A stretch of DNA of 64,000 bases, taken from the NCBI GenBank assembly GCA_963971575.1, contig OZ020622.1:5866279-5930278 (forward strand), in the 5' to 3' direction. A program made the translations under genes and the position numbers. Shown here one piece after another: positions 22,840 through 34,821 of this stretch (the first letter of the stretch is position 1; each line of letters begins with the position of its first letter). Source of the DNA: Liopterus haemorrhoidalis (lineage: Eukaryota > Arthropoda > Insecta > Coleoptera > Dytiscidae). The notes under the pieces were generated by a model. That model saw nothing but the letters and a program-made list of their open reading frames with translations. It had not been told where the DNA came from and ran no database searches.

Positions 22840-23700
22840 AAAAATTTGGCGCACAGCAACGATGGCTATTTGCACCTAATACAGCCCATTTAAATGACTA
22901 GAGTATATACAAAAAATATAAAAAGAAAAATCAGCTGTAGCCACAGGACCGACCGCCATCACAAAGTACTTGTTTAATTTATGCTGCTTTATCAAAAAAT
23001 GTCTCAAATTGTTAGTTATCGCTTTTATAGCAACTTTTGTCAAATAAATTTTCAGAAATATTTCTTTGTTGTGAAATATTCGTAAAAATCTTAAAGCCGA
23101 CACGAGTAAACTCCCATTTCTAGTTAACCGATTTTTACCAAAAGTTGATCAACTCGTGCCATTGATGTCAAAAGCTTATATATGAAGTTTCATATAAATC
23201 CTTTTAGCCGAATTTGCTCTGCACTTGTACACGGACAGACAGACAGACCGACAAACAGACAGACAGACAGACGGATCGACATACCGACAGATATCATGCT
23301 AAAAATAGTCAAAACGTTATATAGGGACATCAATTCGTGGAGATCCATCGAAATACCTCACTTATATATGTTGGCGGTCGGTAATAAAAAAAACAATAAA
23401 TAAATTATTAAAATCTTATAAACATATTTAATAAAAGAAATTTTGCAAGCACAAACGCAAATAAATTAGAGTAAAAGTCTGTTCGAAAAACTGACCAGAC
23501 GTGGGGTGATGGTAAGAGGCTGTAAAGGGGCCAGTTACCATCAGATATCACAGATCAAAATAAATAACAAATTAAAATAAGGTGCAAAATTTTATACGTA
23601 AAACAATAAGTTCGATTCCCTCAAGAAGAGTATCAGTCTACCCATGTGTACCCTGTCACTGAAATTGTGGCCCTATCGAACCCAAATGCCGCAAGTGTAT
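22840..23700 (+). repeat. Dispersed repeat (ACAGCAACGATGGCTATTTG family) split by a GACA-containing repeat
   Basis: Flanks 22840-22912 and about 23400-23700 match 18757-18985/19400-19620 and 56815-57121. Between them lies 22913-23395, a short relative of the 1.5-kb repeat at 37287-38860 and 57122-58690, including AAAAGTTGATCAACTCGTGC and a (GACA/GACG)n tract at 23234-23275. Confidence 0.55.
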
Positions 23701-24918
23701 ATTAATGTACCCGACAAAATGACGATTTTCAGTGAAATAGGTATACAATCATGTTTGTAAATCTATTGTTAAATGCACCCAGAAACTACAATACTGATAA
23801 TTACATAATAAATTACAAACTAAAAATGGTTCGTAAATTCGGCTCGAAGGACCAAACAAGGTAATTAATTTTTAACACTTTATTTAATTAAATTGTATCT
23901 GGAATGACAAAAATTTCTTCTTTAGACATTTCTTAGTGATTTATAATTAAATTATAAGTTTGTGGCGCCGCAAAAATTATAAACAAGTCTATAACCAATA
24001 TTGGAAGAAAATATATCAACGTTTTATGAACCTGCTCCATTTTTTTTAAACTTGAATAGATTACAAATTTAACATAAATTACGATAAAAGTATTTAGCAT
24101 TTTAAATTTCGATTCCGACTAAACGGATCGTGTCATATTTTCTACTTATTTGTCAAGGTGTGCAAGATATTTATTTATATTTGGTAATAAATTTTATTGT
24201 TCTCATGGCAAATAAGAAAGACACTCCTTAAGGTTCATGGTTAGTTGTTATTAATATTTTCTATTGTTTAATAAATGAGCTTTAACAAGTCCTGTGCGTA
24301 TATTACAAGTCCTTAATTATTACTAAGTACTACTTATTATTATTAAGTTGCTAAAGACAACAATCAAAAGAAAAAAAAAAGTGTGTGAATTTTTGTTTCA
24401 AACTTGAAAAGACGGCGACTAAAACACTTGTACTTTTGAAACAGTGCGTAGGTTTCTATCTCTAATCCTTCAACAACAAAATCATCTAGCGAAAAAATAG
24501 TTTTTGTTTTTAAAAAAATTAACAAATTTTCTATTCAGTGACGCAAAAATAGTTTCATGAGGGGGGAGGGTTATAAAATGAGACGTATGGAAGTAATAAG
24601 AAAACAAGGAAAATGCATCGAAGTAATAAAAAATCATTCATGGGAGGTTCTAACCCCCAAACCCCACGCGCCTGCGCCACTGGTTCTACTGTCGAGAATT
24701 TGTCTTTGCATTCGGTTTTTTTTTTTAATTTCTTGACTCATTTTTTTTTTTATTTTATAACTGTATATACCATAATATATATTATATAACAATAAAATAA
24801 TGTAAGCAATACAATATTTTGACATTTTTAACCTCAACTGTCATCTGTATACTACCAATGCGCATGCGTTTTGCGGTTCTGTAACTAACTAGATTCTTTT
24901 CTCAGTAACTGTCACTAA
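23701..24918. other. Intergenic, nothing recognised
   Basis: AT-rich sequence with homopolymer runs. No frame on either strand has recognisable family features. Confidence 0.5.
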
Positions 24919-24920
24919 TA

Positions 24921-25518
24921 CCCTTTTCACACTAGAACTTTAAGATCGGATGTTAAAGTGAATGTGTCTTTAAACGCTAATGTGAAACCGTATGGCCTCG
25001 TCTAAATACAAGCAATGTTTAAGACAGAGATCTGCGTCTTAAACATCGTCCGCATTGCCAACATAATTTCTATTATAAAAAAATACTTTTTGAATTTGTG
25101 CTGTCAACATTTTATATTACCATAAACAAGAATACTGTATTACATCGACGTTATAAGAAGTTGATACTTATTGTTATAATAAAATTATTAATTTTAATAA
25201 TGTGTTTAATAAAATACAGAGCTACAATAATTGAGATAAAATGTATCGACTTACATGTTAATACAGGTGCAATATATTCTTCATTGTAGTGTCTTTATTG
25301 TAGAATGAAATGAAATATCCATATTTGTTTATAATAATTCAAAATGTACGTCTGCGCAGACAGTTCAAAACTGGTAATTTCCTGACGGTAACTTAAGGAC
25401 AAAATTACTGTAGCTGATGACAGCACCGGAGATTTAAACATCAAGTGTGAAAGCATACCGATGTTAAACATCGGTGAACTTTAAGTTCACTCGTCTTAAA
25501 GTTCTAGTGTGAAAAGGG
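24921..25518. mobile_element. 600-bp inverted-repeat element, intact copy 1
   Basis: The ends CCCTTTTCACACTAGAACTT and complement are flanked by TA on both sides. It is non-coding (the longest frame is not protein-like). A full second copy in the opposite orientation is at 56171-56771 inside the formin gene, and a broken third at 19990-21540. Subterminal palindromes (GATGTTAAACATC) are present. Confidence 0.85.
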
Positions 25519-26380
25519 TATAAGATATAACTTTCATAGCGACGTCACTACAGTTGGATATTACAGAATACGAAAAATGTTAAAGTTACTTTTAAAGTCA
25601 CTAAAAAAGTTATCTTGTAGTAACGTTACTACGCGGTAACTATTACAGTAACTTTTTTACAGAATTGATCTGTATATATAATAAATTCAAACTGTACTGC
25701 AGTACTTAGAACAATTATTTGGCCACCAGTTAGCATACTAAAGCGTGTCATTTCTCAATAAAAGATACATAGATAGAGCTAGAATTTTCTTTTCAATGTT
25801 TGTTTACCTTACAACAACAAATCAATAAAATATTGATAAAATTATTATGTTAGCGTGCCTGAAAACCTAAAAACGTAGAAGACATAAAAAATTAAATCAT
25901 AATTTAACATCCAACAATAAATTCTGTTCGTGTACCTGTATTAATATATTCCAGATTTCTAAATCATTACATAATGTAGGTAACTGTTACCAAACCTAAC
26001 CTATCTTAATTCAACCTCTGACCATTCCAAATCTCTTCATGTTAATCATAAAAGTAAATAGCTACTTATATGCAAATGGCCGGAAAGGCACGTTCACTGA
26101 CCATTTGTTTGAGGTTATGTCAAGTGGGAAACACGCACGTTTGCGGGATGTTATCTATTGTTGACCATCTAAGAACAGTATAGTCATCGGAAATACATGT
26201 TGGACTTGACTGGACGTTAGATTCCAGAAGACTAAAATAGATAGAATTAAATTAGAAGACAGTGATGACTCATTTGTTCCAGGATAGCCAGAATGTGAAG
26301 TGTTTGACAAATAGTTTCCAAAAAATATTTAAATGCTTGTTTAAAATGTAATTTTAGATTAGCGCAGCTATTATATACTA

Positions 26381-26493
26381 GCGTCGGCGAATCTGTGCAG
26401 TTACGTCACAATACGAAACAAACGAATGTATTGTTTGGAACAATGCAATTGTTTGTTACGTCGTATGACGTAGCTGCACTGATTCGCCGACGC
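26381..26493. mobile_element. 113-bp foldback element with GCGTCGGCGAAT ends
   Basis: GCGTCGGCGAATCTGTGCAG and the complement of CTGCACTGATTCGCCGACGC bound a near-complete palindrome. The ends resemble those of the 650-bp repeat at 4468-5122 and 47136-47772, suggesting mobilisation by the same enzyme. Confidence 0.7.
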
Positions 26494-26635
26494 TTGTATA
26501 CCTTTTTATCCTGCAAAATCAGAGATTCGACCTTTTCAAGTTTCAAAATTTGTAGATTCATCCTTTACAGATTTCAACATCAGGATATTCGAGCTTTTCG
26601 TGTTTCAAAATCTGGATGCAAAATTTTCATCTCTA

Positions 26636-28151
26636 CGAGGGTTACCTCGTTTTTACAAACGACCACTAGATGGCAATATTGAAATGTGTCATTACTATAT
26701 TCGTAAAATTTGACATTTGTTATTGTAAAATCGATGGCAGCTTATAAATTGACCGAGTAGTTTGTCGACAGTGAGCGTTAAAAAAAAACAAGTTTGTGAA
26801 TAAATGGATATTACTCGTGAAGGTTTTCGTTGGATGGTTTTTTCCGATTTTAGTAAAGGCCTAACTCAACAACAATACATAGATTCGCTTCGTTCAAGTT
26901 TTGGTAATGAAGCACCATCAGAAAATAATGTTTTGCAAAATTTCGTCGTGGTCGTGCGTCCGTCAGTGATTAATCTCATGAAGGTCGACCAAAATCGGTT
27001 GTGATTCAAAAAAACATCGATGCTGTGTGTAAAATGACTGAAGAAGATCGGCATGTGACTTACCGCGAGATAGAGGCATCCTTTGGCATATCGCAGACTG
27101 CAATACATTCGATTTTGCATGAACATTTAGCTGTGAAAAAGATCTGTTCCCGAAGCTCAAAAAAAGGCTCGTGTTGATTGGTGTAAGGGAATGCTAAAAA
27201 AATTCAACCTAGGCACTGAAAAATGCGTATACAACATCGTTACAGGTGACGAAACTTGGATTTATTCATATGAATCGGAAACTAAGCAACAATCCACTGT
27301 TTGGGTCTTCCAAGATACACCGAAACCCACAAAAATTGTTTGTTCACGAAGCATTTCTAAGAAAATGATCACTTGTTTCTTGTTGTACTGGACATTTCGA
27401 AACCATTCCTTTAGTGGATCGGAAAATAGTTAATACTGAATGATAAACAATAATTTGTTTGCCTGAAGTCATCGACAAAATCAGGAAAACGAACCAAAAA
27501 CGTCGCATCATTCTTCATCATGACAATTATTTGGAGGAGAAAAACCTGATTGTTTACACCTGATTTATCCCCTAACGACTTTTTTTTTGTTCCCCTATGT
27601 CAGGGGTCGGCAAACTTTAGAGACTAAAGAGCCAAATTCACTCTATAAGGAATCTGGAAACGTGTTAAAGAGCCATAATTTTATTTTAATACCTGACTTT
27701 TTTAACATCATTTAACGCGTAGTGCATAAATATACAAAAATAAATCACAACATGTAATACGTATGGATTTAAATTATTGATAGCAATGAGCTTGCATTTC
27801 CTTAGAATGTTTTAGTATGTTAGATGTATAGCTTAACTTAATTAGAAGAGCCACACGAATCCTCAAAGAGCCGCATGCGGCTCACGAGCCTTGGTCTGCC
27901 GACCCCTGCCCTATGTCAAACAAAAAATGCGTGGACAGTGATTTTCATCCAGAAGCTGTTGAAGCCTTCGAAAACCATGTTTTTGAGATTCCAACTTCAA
28001 ATTGGCAAAAATGTTTCGAGAATTGGTTTGAACGCATGCAAAACTGTATAAATCTTAAAGGCGAATATTTTGAAAAGCAATAAAACAGTTTGTTCCAAAA
28101 AAAAAATTTTTTCTTTCTCAGTTTTTGTAAACATTTAATAGGTAGCCCTCG
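26636..28151 (+). mobile_element. mariner element with broken transposase and nested hAT
   Basis: TA flanks 26634-26635 and 28152-28153; the ends start CGAGGGTTACCT and close AGGTAGCCCTCG. Translation in several frames gives the start MDITREGFRWMVFSDFSKGL, then DRHVTYREIEASFGIS, NIVTGDETWIYSYE (first catalytic Asp), IILHHDN and CFENWFERMQNCINLKGEYF. Frameshifts and a small deletion (after HHDN) inactivate it. A 308-bp hAT element plus its 8-bp duplication interrupts it at 27601-27916; without that it is 1.2 kb, near the usual mariner length. Confidence 0.88.
27601..27908. mobile_element. hAT MITE nested in mariner, 8-bp duplication
   Basis: Exact CCCTATGT on both sides (27593-27600, 27909-27916). 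The ends are CAGGGGTCGGCAAAC and GCCGACCCCTG. Mariner coding sequence resumes directly after it. No coding capacity. Confidence 0.92.
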
Positions 28152-28640
28152 TAAAAACGTATTGTACTTACATTAACCTATTCGGCATGCAAAATTTGAT
28201 GGCTAAGTACTACGTCGTCATTAATATTTCATTCGATCACAGTGTCACCAATAATGTCATTTCTCAATATCTTATTTCTGTTTGTCCATAAGTATTGGTC
28301 TATCTTTTCTAAAATCTGAATCCTGTTCTACAACCACGTGCCTTTTTTGTATCAGATTATTGCAACAATTATTAAGTAAGATAATGTTTAAAAAAAATCG
28401 TGCTCGGAATTATGATCGGTACCATGCTGTGCACTTATCGATCTACGAGTACGTTATATTTGAATTCTTATTTCATTCAAACATGCAATAAACAATTTTT
28501 TATTAAATAAATTCAATCAAAACAAATGTCAATTGGCAATATTTATTATTATTTAATTAACGAGTATGATTAATTATTAATAAAACTATATTTAAATAGT
28601 TTTTAATAAGTGTTTTTTTAATAAATATTATAGACATATC

Positions 28641-28690
28641 GGTGTAATGGATAGTCTCGTGTTAAGAGACTGGTGCCAGCCCATAAAAGG
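28641..28690 (+). other. Weak tRNA-Asn-like fragment
   Basis: GGTGTAATGGATAG resembles a D arm/box A. It is followed by a perfect 5-bp anticodon-like stem (GTCTC/GAGAC, 28654-28670) around the 7-nt loop GTGTTAA, which would place GTT as anticodon. No T arm or acceptor stem follows, so this is at best a fragment. Confidence 0.22.
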
Positions 28691-28928
28691 GTAAAATAAT
28701 ATTATTTAGTTTTTATTTAAATGTAAAAATATTCCAGAAGTATCGCTGACTTATTTATTTGTAGTATTTTATAGTTTTTCCTGCTGTTTTATACCGAAAA
28801 CGTGTTGCGAAAAACAAATAAGACGCAGGTGTCGAAAACAAGTTTCTAGCGGATTCCAAATCTAAATATTTTAGAAATACATACAAAGGGCCTTGAACTT
28901 AGACTGGTTTATGAAAAATTGATGTGAC

Positions 28929-29860
28929 GTGTGAATTTTCACACATTGCAGGCTTTCGTAGGTATATAATAGGGATTTGCAGCTAAGCACCCTACCATCT
29001 GGTGAGCGTTTCATGAACTTGTGTACATCAGATAACATTTCGTTTTGTGTATTGGTTTTGTATGAAGTTTGTTTTTAAAGTTTTATTATAATCATTGAAA
29101 AATGTATAATACATATTGTTGTGTGCCTATGTGCAATTCATTGAAAAGAAGAAACCCGGAAATATCGTTTCATTTGTTTCCACTAATATCAGACACCGTA
29201 CGGTTCGAAACAAAATTGGGAAAGCAAGAGGTTAGGAATCGACGCGATGTTTAGATAAACAATTTTAAAATTGGAAAAAAAGTGAGCCCTTATATCAAAG
29301 TTTGCTCATTACATTTTAATGATAGTGACTACAAAAAAAATTTTCAATTTTGTATTTATTATCGCATATCTTGAAAATTCCTGTTATTGTGTGTGGGTTT
29401 GTAATGCACAAGTTTGTAGGCATAATGCATAAATCTTTATGAACTCTCTGTTTTTTTCAGTGACTCCACACAATATTATATGCCCAGCATTGTAGATTTC
29501 TACCCCTTGGTAAACAACACGGGAATTATTATTTCCCCCAATATAGTTAAAATAATCGACAATGGAAAACCGCCATAACTTAAAACCAGATCACAAAATG
29601 TAGTATTTTAGATGTTTACAAGTAATGTCACTTCACAAAATCAGAAAATCCCAAACGATTATTTATTTTTTGTCGTTTTTTGATACACTTTTCGCTATTA
29701 TTTACTAGTAAATGTCAAGTGGTATCTGATTTAGAATGGTTTCAAAAAAATCCGCGTGGCGTTACGATCTTAAAATTTTTCCCCTATAAGTGAAGGCGGC
29801 ATGCTGAGTGTGTAGGACAAATTTTGCTTTGTAGTAATCACGGCAAAATGAACGATATTT
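28929..29860 (-). mobile_element. Copy of the GTAGGTAT-end family with inserted THAP element
   Basis: The terminal motif (GTGTGAATTTTCACAC then TTTCGTAGGTAT) at 28929-28965 and the stretch 29797-29860 are the inverted counterpart of 41430-41553, where they are only about 60 bp apart. The extra roughly 820 bp here (28969-29788; right end complement GGGGAAAAATTTTAAGATCG) is a separate insertion carrying a THAP domain relic. Its right end resembles that of the MITE at 17267-17536. Confidence 0.6.
29102..29392 (+). pseudogene. THAP zinc-finger domain with one stop codon (transposase relic)
   Basis: The frame from ATG 29102 reads YCCVPMCNSLKRR, ISFHLFPL, then TAG at 29252, and continues in the same frame with VSPYIKVCSLHFNDSDYKKN. 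The C-x4-C ... FHxFP ... VCSLHF pattern is that of THAP (C2CH) DNA-binding domains, found at the N-terminus of transposases such as P, Kolobok and ISL2EU. The usual Trp after the FP motif is not evident. No catalytic domain follows. Confidence 0.65.
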
Positions 29861-30363
29861 TTAGTAAGAATGAAAGTAAAGCCAAAATTGACGAAAGTAC
29901 CCAAGAAGAGAGTTTTAGATATTTTTTAAAAGTAATTCGTATCAATATTTGTTTATCTACGTCAATATGCAAATTGGAATTGACCATGAACTAATGTGTT
30001 CTAATACTTTGGAAAGTCTTTGTACAGAATTTAACAAATAAAATAACGAAATTTCCAGTTAAATATAGAAAAAAAAAAAAAAAAAAATGTATGATGCAAA
30101 AAGCAAATGGTGTATTTTTATATTAAAATTCTGGTCGTAGTTTAACAAATTTCAACTTACAAAATGGTTTAACTTTCAAGAGTTCAAAAAAATATTACAA
30201 ATTTTTTAAAATTGATTATTAAAGTTTATAAATTCATCTCATAACTCATCATATGCTTATCGTTATAAATGTTAGGATTATTTTTGTTTCTCGGTCCTAT
30301 TAAACTTATTTGCTGCCATTATCTACCAAGTAAAATGTAAATTAGATTATCCTTGCATTTTTA

Positions 30364-30704
30364 GGGTTTTGTAGGTATGACCAAAAAAGCCTTATACCGT
30401 CATTTTGTCGACTGTCTGTCTGTTCGGTAAAAATTGTAGCCAAACGGTTAAATCTAGAGGGTTGAAATTTGGCATGCTTATACAACTCTTTGACCCGCAC
30501 ATAGGAAAAATACTAGAACATCTAAAAAACATATCCCCCTAAAAATATAAACAAATATGTGCTCATCGAAAAAAAAATATATATATATGTATATAACTTT
30601 TAAAATTCTGAGTAGGGTATCAAATGAAAGACCTTAGTACGTGGATTAAGTAGTAATGTACATTGGTGTGAACCGGAATAGTACTAATGTAGTAATGCTC
30701 TCTA
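30364..30704 (+). mobile_element. GTAGGTAT-end repeat family, truncated copy
   Basis: It starts AGGGTTTTGTAGGTATG and runs parallel to 34822 and 40648 (ATTTGGCATGCTTATACAAC; GGGTATCAAATGAAAG), including a short GTCT tract. It ends where the TA-flanked MITE 30705-31342 begins. Confidence 0.7.
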
Positions 30705-31342
30705 GGGGTGCATTCGAGTTGTACAGAGTAGAGCGAGCGCTGAGCGAACAGTTGATGGTGACGTCATGAATAGAGCACTAACGGAGCGAGCGTTCTTGTG
30801 ACGTAATGTTTATAAAATCTAACCCTACAATTTTAGGCGGCGTTTTTACTGTCAGATTAGTTCACGTCAGTCAAAATTATATACCTCGGTTTTTCCTTGA
30901 TTTTTTTTCAATGATGAAGAAATAAAATTAAATAATAATTAATGAATTAATTTCATGAATTTTTTCCATTTTAATTTTATGCACGGTGTATTTTAATAAT
31001 TTTTTTGCTGTTTACAGAACGTCACAAATACATAAAATGGCCGTACTCTGTAGCTATAAACAAATAACAATATTATTTGTCTATTGTTATTTGTCTGAGG
31101 CTATTATTTTTATTTTATTTATAATTTAATTTTAAACTTTTATTTCTTTCCCGCCGTTCCCCCACTTTTTTAAGTCATACTCCATATGCTCGGTCTTAAA
31201 ACCCCGAACACATAGAGCGCACTCTAAATGCTCGCTCGATCGCAAAACGAATGCAGTTGAGTGTACTCCGAGCGTCAAATCGAACACGTTTGAGTATACA
31301 GAACGTGCTCGGAACGCTCGGAGCGTCAAATCGAATGCACCC
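30705..31342. mobile_element. MITE upstream of COX4, TA-flanked
   Basis: The ends GGGTGCATTCGAGTTGTAC and the complement of GTCAAATCGAATGCACCC are flanked by TA (30703-30704, 31343-31344). It is rich in GAGCGAGCG-type motifs and holds a perfect cAMP-response palindrome TGACGTCA (30759-30766). It ends 91 bp before the COX4 ATG, so it may form part of that gene's promoter. Confidence 0.75.
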
Positions 31343-31433
31343 TAAAAGTATTTTCAAAAAATTATCCTTCTTTTGTCGTTTCCATATCAACAAATCACCA
31401 TTGTCTTGAAACAAAAATATTGACATATTGGTT

Positions 31434-32003
31434 ATGGCGTCTAAAATGTGTTCCAAAAGTTTCGCCCTTAATGGTTTAATAAGAAAAGTATTTAATCCAA
31501 TTTATATTCCATTGAGAAATTCTCATCCATCAGCAGGTGGTGATGCTTGGCGACTACACGCAATTGGTTGTAGAGAAATAGTTGGTCATGGGCAAAACTC
31601 CGATTGTTCTTATGTAGATTCTCCTGGTTTTCCATATCCAGCAATAAGATGGATGGAACCTAGTCCAGAAATCCTAGCCCTACGTGAACGAGAAAAAGGA
31701 GATTGGAGAAGCTTAAGTATTGAAGAAAAGAAGTGTTTATATAGAACATCTTATTGCCAAACTTATGCTGAGATGTTAGCTCCTACTGGAACATGGAAAA
31801 CTATAATTGGAAAAGGTTTAATTTTGATTTCTGTTGGTATTTGGGCTCATATGTTACTACAATGGATGTTTGCTATGGAACTTCCAGAGAGTTTTAACGA
31901 AGAATGCCAAAAAGCGCAACTTAAGAGAATTCTTATTTTGGAAATGAATCCCATTACTGGACTTTGTTCTCAGTGGGATTATCAGAATAAAAAATGGAAG
32001 TAA
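31434..32003 (+). CDS. COX4: Cytochrome c oxidase subunit 4 (single exon)
   Basis: An uninterrupted 189-codon frame. COX4 is a nuclear-encoded inner-membrane subunit of mitochondrial complex IV. Residues 1-~35 (MASKMCSKSFALNGLIRKVF...) are basic and hydroxylated, fitting an import presequence. Family landmarks: GCREIVGHG, FPYPAIRWMEPSPEILALRE, EKGDWRSLSIEEKKCLYRTS, QTYAEMLAPTGTWK, one membrane helix (GLILISVGIWAHMLLQWMF), and a tail EECQKAQLKRILILEMNPIT then WDYQNKKWK. I chose ATG 31434 because the frame upstream has no earlier ATG; 31446 is an alternative. COX4 genes commonly contain introns, so the single exon suggests intron loss or a retrocopy. The frame is intact, with no A-tract tail. 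It stands alone among transposons. Confidence 0.93.
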   Translation: MASKMCSKSFALNGLIRKVFNPIYIPLRNSHPSAGGDAWRLHAIGCREIVGHGQNSDCSYVDSPGFPYPAIRWMEPSPEILALREREKGDWRSLSIEEKKCLYRTSYCQTYAEMLAPTGTWKTIIGKGLILISVGIWAHMLLQWMFAMELPESFNEECQKAQLKRILILEMNPITGLCSQWDYQNKKWK

Positions 32004-32020
32004 AAAAATGTAAATATTAT

Positions 32021-32026
32021 AATAAA
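32021..32026 (+). terminator. COX4 poly(A) signal
   Basis: AATAAA, 17 bp after the stop codon. Confidence 0.55.
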
Positions 32027-32744
32027 TTATTAAATCCCTATATGTATGCTAATTATATTTTAGATGGTAGGCCGTACTTTTTTGGCAAAGCAATTATTTT
32101 TAATAAATAGTTATTTTGTTCCAAAAGTTGTAAAAACCGTTAGTTTGACCTCTTATTCTCAATGGTGCCATAATATTTAAATAGCATTAAAGTCCCTAGA
32201 AAAAGAAAGTAGCACGCACTATTATTATAAAATTTTCCAGTGTTTGGTTGGGAACACTAGTTCCCCTGTTCGATAACAAACTATAGGTTATTCCAAACGT
32301 TTAGGCGGAACTATGCTATATGTCAGCTTAGAAAAATGTGTGTAAGAAGATAGGAGATGTTTGCCCTTGCTTCGGATTGGTTTAGAACGTCATCCCTATT
32401 ACACTGTTAAAATATTGTTTTTAGTCCAAGTTGACAGATGTTCAGTGTCGTACACTGGAAATATATATTATTTTATTTTTTCGTATATTTTGTTATTATT
32501 TACATATTTAGACTCAATTCAGGCGTATATTTTATATTCTTGGCGTCGATTTTATGGAGAAAAATCTCCATGTAATTTGATTTTACGCAGTTATATATTT
32601 TTTAGGTTATCTGACATATAAATATTTTTTGACACTTGACAATTAACAGATCAAGATAGAGGACTAATGTGAGGCCAAAAGACAGCCCAGCTGATAGTTC
32701 CCAAAGAAGAAGTTAGTGATATAATTTTTAGACCTTCATATATA

Positions 32745-33151
32745 CAGTCTGTTCCAAACGGTTAGGCGGAACTAAATGGGAATTTCGTTCTTTTAGGTTG
32801 TCACGAGAAGAGACCTGGATTGGATTATTTCATTTTTCACGTTGGAATGTCAAAATTTTAAATTCCAACAATGAAACCATGGAAACGAATGACATATGTC
32901 AAAATTAAATTATTTTTTTACATATTTTAATGACAAAAAAATAAATAAATGGGAAATTTGTATTAAGAATGACACAAAAAATCAAAATATAAAGAAAATG
33001 ACATTTTAAAATGATATTAACCTTAATCAAAAAATGTTTATTGTAAGTATGATTTACAAAGCTTAAACAATACGGCCGAAAGGCAAGATTTAAACGATGA
33101 AAGTTACTAGATTGCAAAATCTAGTTCCGCTTAACCGTTTGGAACAGACTG
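32745..33151. mobile_element. Tc1/mariner-type MITE, TA duplication
   Basis: CAGTCTGTTCCAAACGGTTA and the complement of TAACCGTTTGGAACAGACTG are exact ends, with TA at 32743-32744 and 33152-33153. The right TA is shared with the target of the next element. Confidence 0.85.
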
Positions 33152-33154
33152 TAA

Positions 33155-33331
33155 TCTGTCTCAATTTGTAATACGAAACTAGATCTGGTTAGTTTGGTGA
33201 CTGTTGTGGTGTAAACAGACTTTGGCTTATCCGTGTGAACCAATACTATGATAATATTATAAATGTATTGTCAATATACAACATAAAAAATGAACTTTTC
33301 CTGTTAGTTCCGTATTACAAAATGAGACAGA
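33155..33331. mobile_element. 177-bp PIF/Harbinger-type MITE, TAA duplication, copy 1
   Basis: TAA at 33152-33154 and 33332-33334. The ends are TCTGTCTCAATTTGTAATAC and the complement of GTATTACAAAATGAGACAGA. An inverted copy of exactly equal length lies at 44881-45057 with TTA duplications. 3-bp TWA targets are characteristic of PIF/Harbinger. Confidence 0.88.
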
Positions 33332-33875
33332 TAATATCTTAATTATAAAGATCATAACCTTATCAACCTAAAGTCAGTTTTACAGCGTAAGGAATATTTT
33401 TAATTGACATTTTAAGTCAGTAACACACATAAAAGTAACCAAAATAACCAGATCTAGTTTGTTCTTACAAAAGTGAACAGTTTATATCTGCCTTGTTTAT
33501 TTCAATATATTATTAACCTTTTTTATATATAAAAAAAAAAAATCACTTGCTAATCCAGTTACTACGTCCATGCCCTAGTAGTAACTTATTTTAAATTTCC
33601 CGCTATACTGTATTTGTCCAGTTTAAATCGTACTCGGTTCGCAGCGCTATCTACTTTTTTCTAATTTGAAATAAACCATAGATTTTGGGGACCGCCATTT
33701 GCCCAGGCCTGGTTTAGGCGAAACTATATTTTCAATTCTAGTTACTTTTACCGATTGATTGAAGCTTTTGATCATTTTGTTCAGGAAAAACTTCAATATA
33801 TAAAAAAATAGCTAATGACAACTTACAAAAATGAAAATTCCGGTTAATTCCGCCTAATCGTTTAGAATAGACTGT

Positions 33876-34821
33876 ATAACTTTTAAATTTTTCTAGAGTT
33901 TTTATCATAATCATGACTTATTAGGGAATTTTGTTTTTTCTATATTTCCCGATTTGGTTATATTAACAAAAATTACAACTAGATATATATTCCTTAAAAG
34001 GTTTTACCATTAAATGCTCCAATTTAATAATAAAACACTTAATTATGTCCATAAAATGAATTTTCCATTTTTTTCCAATTACCAGATTACACGTGTACAG
34101 CGTTGTACATAAATAAAGACACAATTAAAAACAATAAAATCTTCGATGACTTAATACATCTCAGCTGTTTTAATTCCCCGCGTACGTATTTATTAATGTC
34201 ACACAAAGCATGAAATTCTTACGAAAATTAAAAGAGTTGGGGACAAAATTGTGTGTTTTGAAGTGTAGATTTGGGTTATGTTGGGTACTTTACTGTAGGG
34301 GTTAGGTGACGGGTTGGGTACCGGGTTCTGTGCACAGGTGCTCTGGTATATATGACTCCCTCCCCGCGCTTAGACTGTGACTCATTGGCAAGTTAACTGC
34401 CTACAAAACTTGGTATCCTTCGTGTACAAGTGTCAAACAACAGGGCATTGGTAAATCTATGCGAATGGTTATTTTTTTTTTAACTGTTTAGGTTTGGCTG
34501 GTTAAACGTCTTCTGATTTTAAATTAGATTGAAAAGTTTAAATTGTACTTTTATGATTCAAATACTGAAGTTGTTCGGTTGGGTATTGTTCTAACGGCTA
34601 ACGCCATGTCGTTCGCGGGTATCATTGATTTTTCCCGTCAATATTTTGCTGATAATTTAAAAATCAATATTTAAATTTCGATTTTCCTTACGCACAATCT
34701 AAATATAAAAAATGTTTTAATTTTTATCCTAGTCTAAAAAATATTTTTGGAACATTTTAAATCAGACCTTTCCAAAATGTTTAGTATGCTTAAATCTGCA
34801 ATACAAATTAGACCTTATTTT
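33876..34821. other. Intergenic, nothing recognised
   Basis: AT-rich sequence, locally less so at 34240-34440. No gene or repeat shared with other parts of the window was found. Confidence 0.45.

Larger units (their letters stand above)
32289..33875. mobile_element. Possible outer inverted-repeat element around 32745-33331
   Basis: TTCCAAACGTTTAGGCGGAACT-like end at 32289-32318 and its inverted partner at 33838-33875 (TTCCGCCTAATCGTTTAGAA, then TAGACTG-TA) resemble the ends of the inner element 32745-33151. This could be one older element that received a younger relative. Confidence 0.4.

Noticed and set aside
28641..28690. tRNA-Asn gene
   Set aside because: Only D-like and anticodon-like arms are present; the T arm and acceptor stem are absent.
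31434..32003. COX4 as a processed pseudogene
   Set aside because: The frame is intact with all family landmarks and a close poly(A) signal, and there is no A-tract or visible target duplication.
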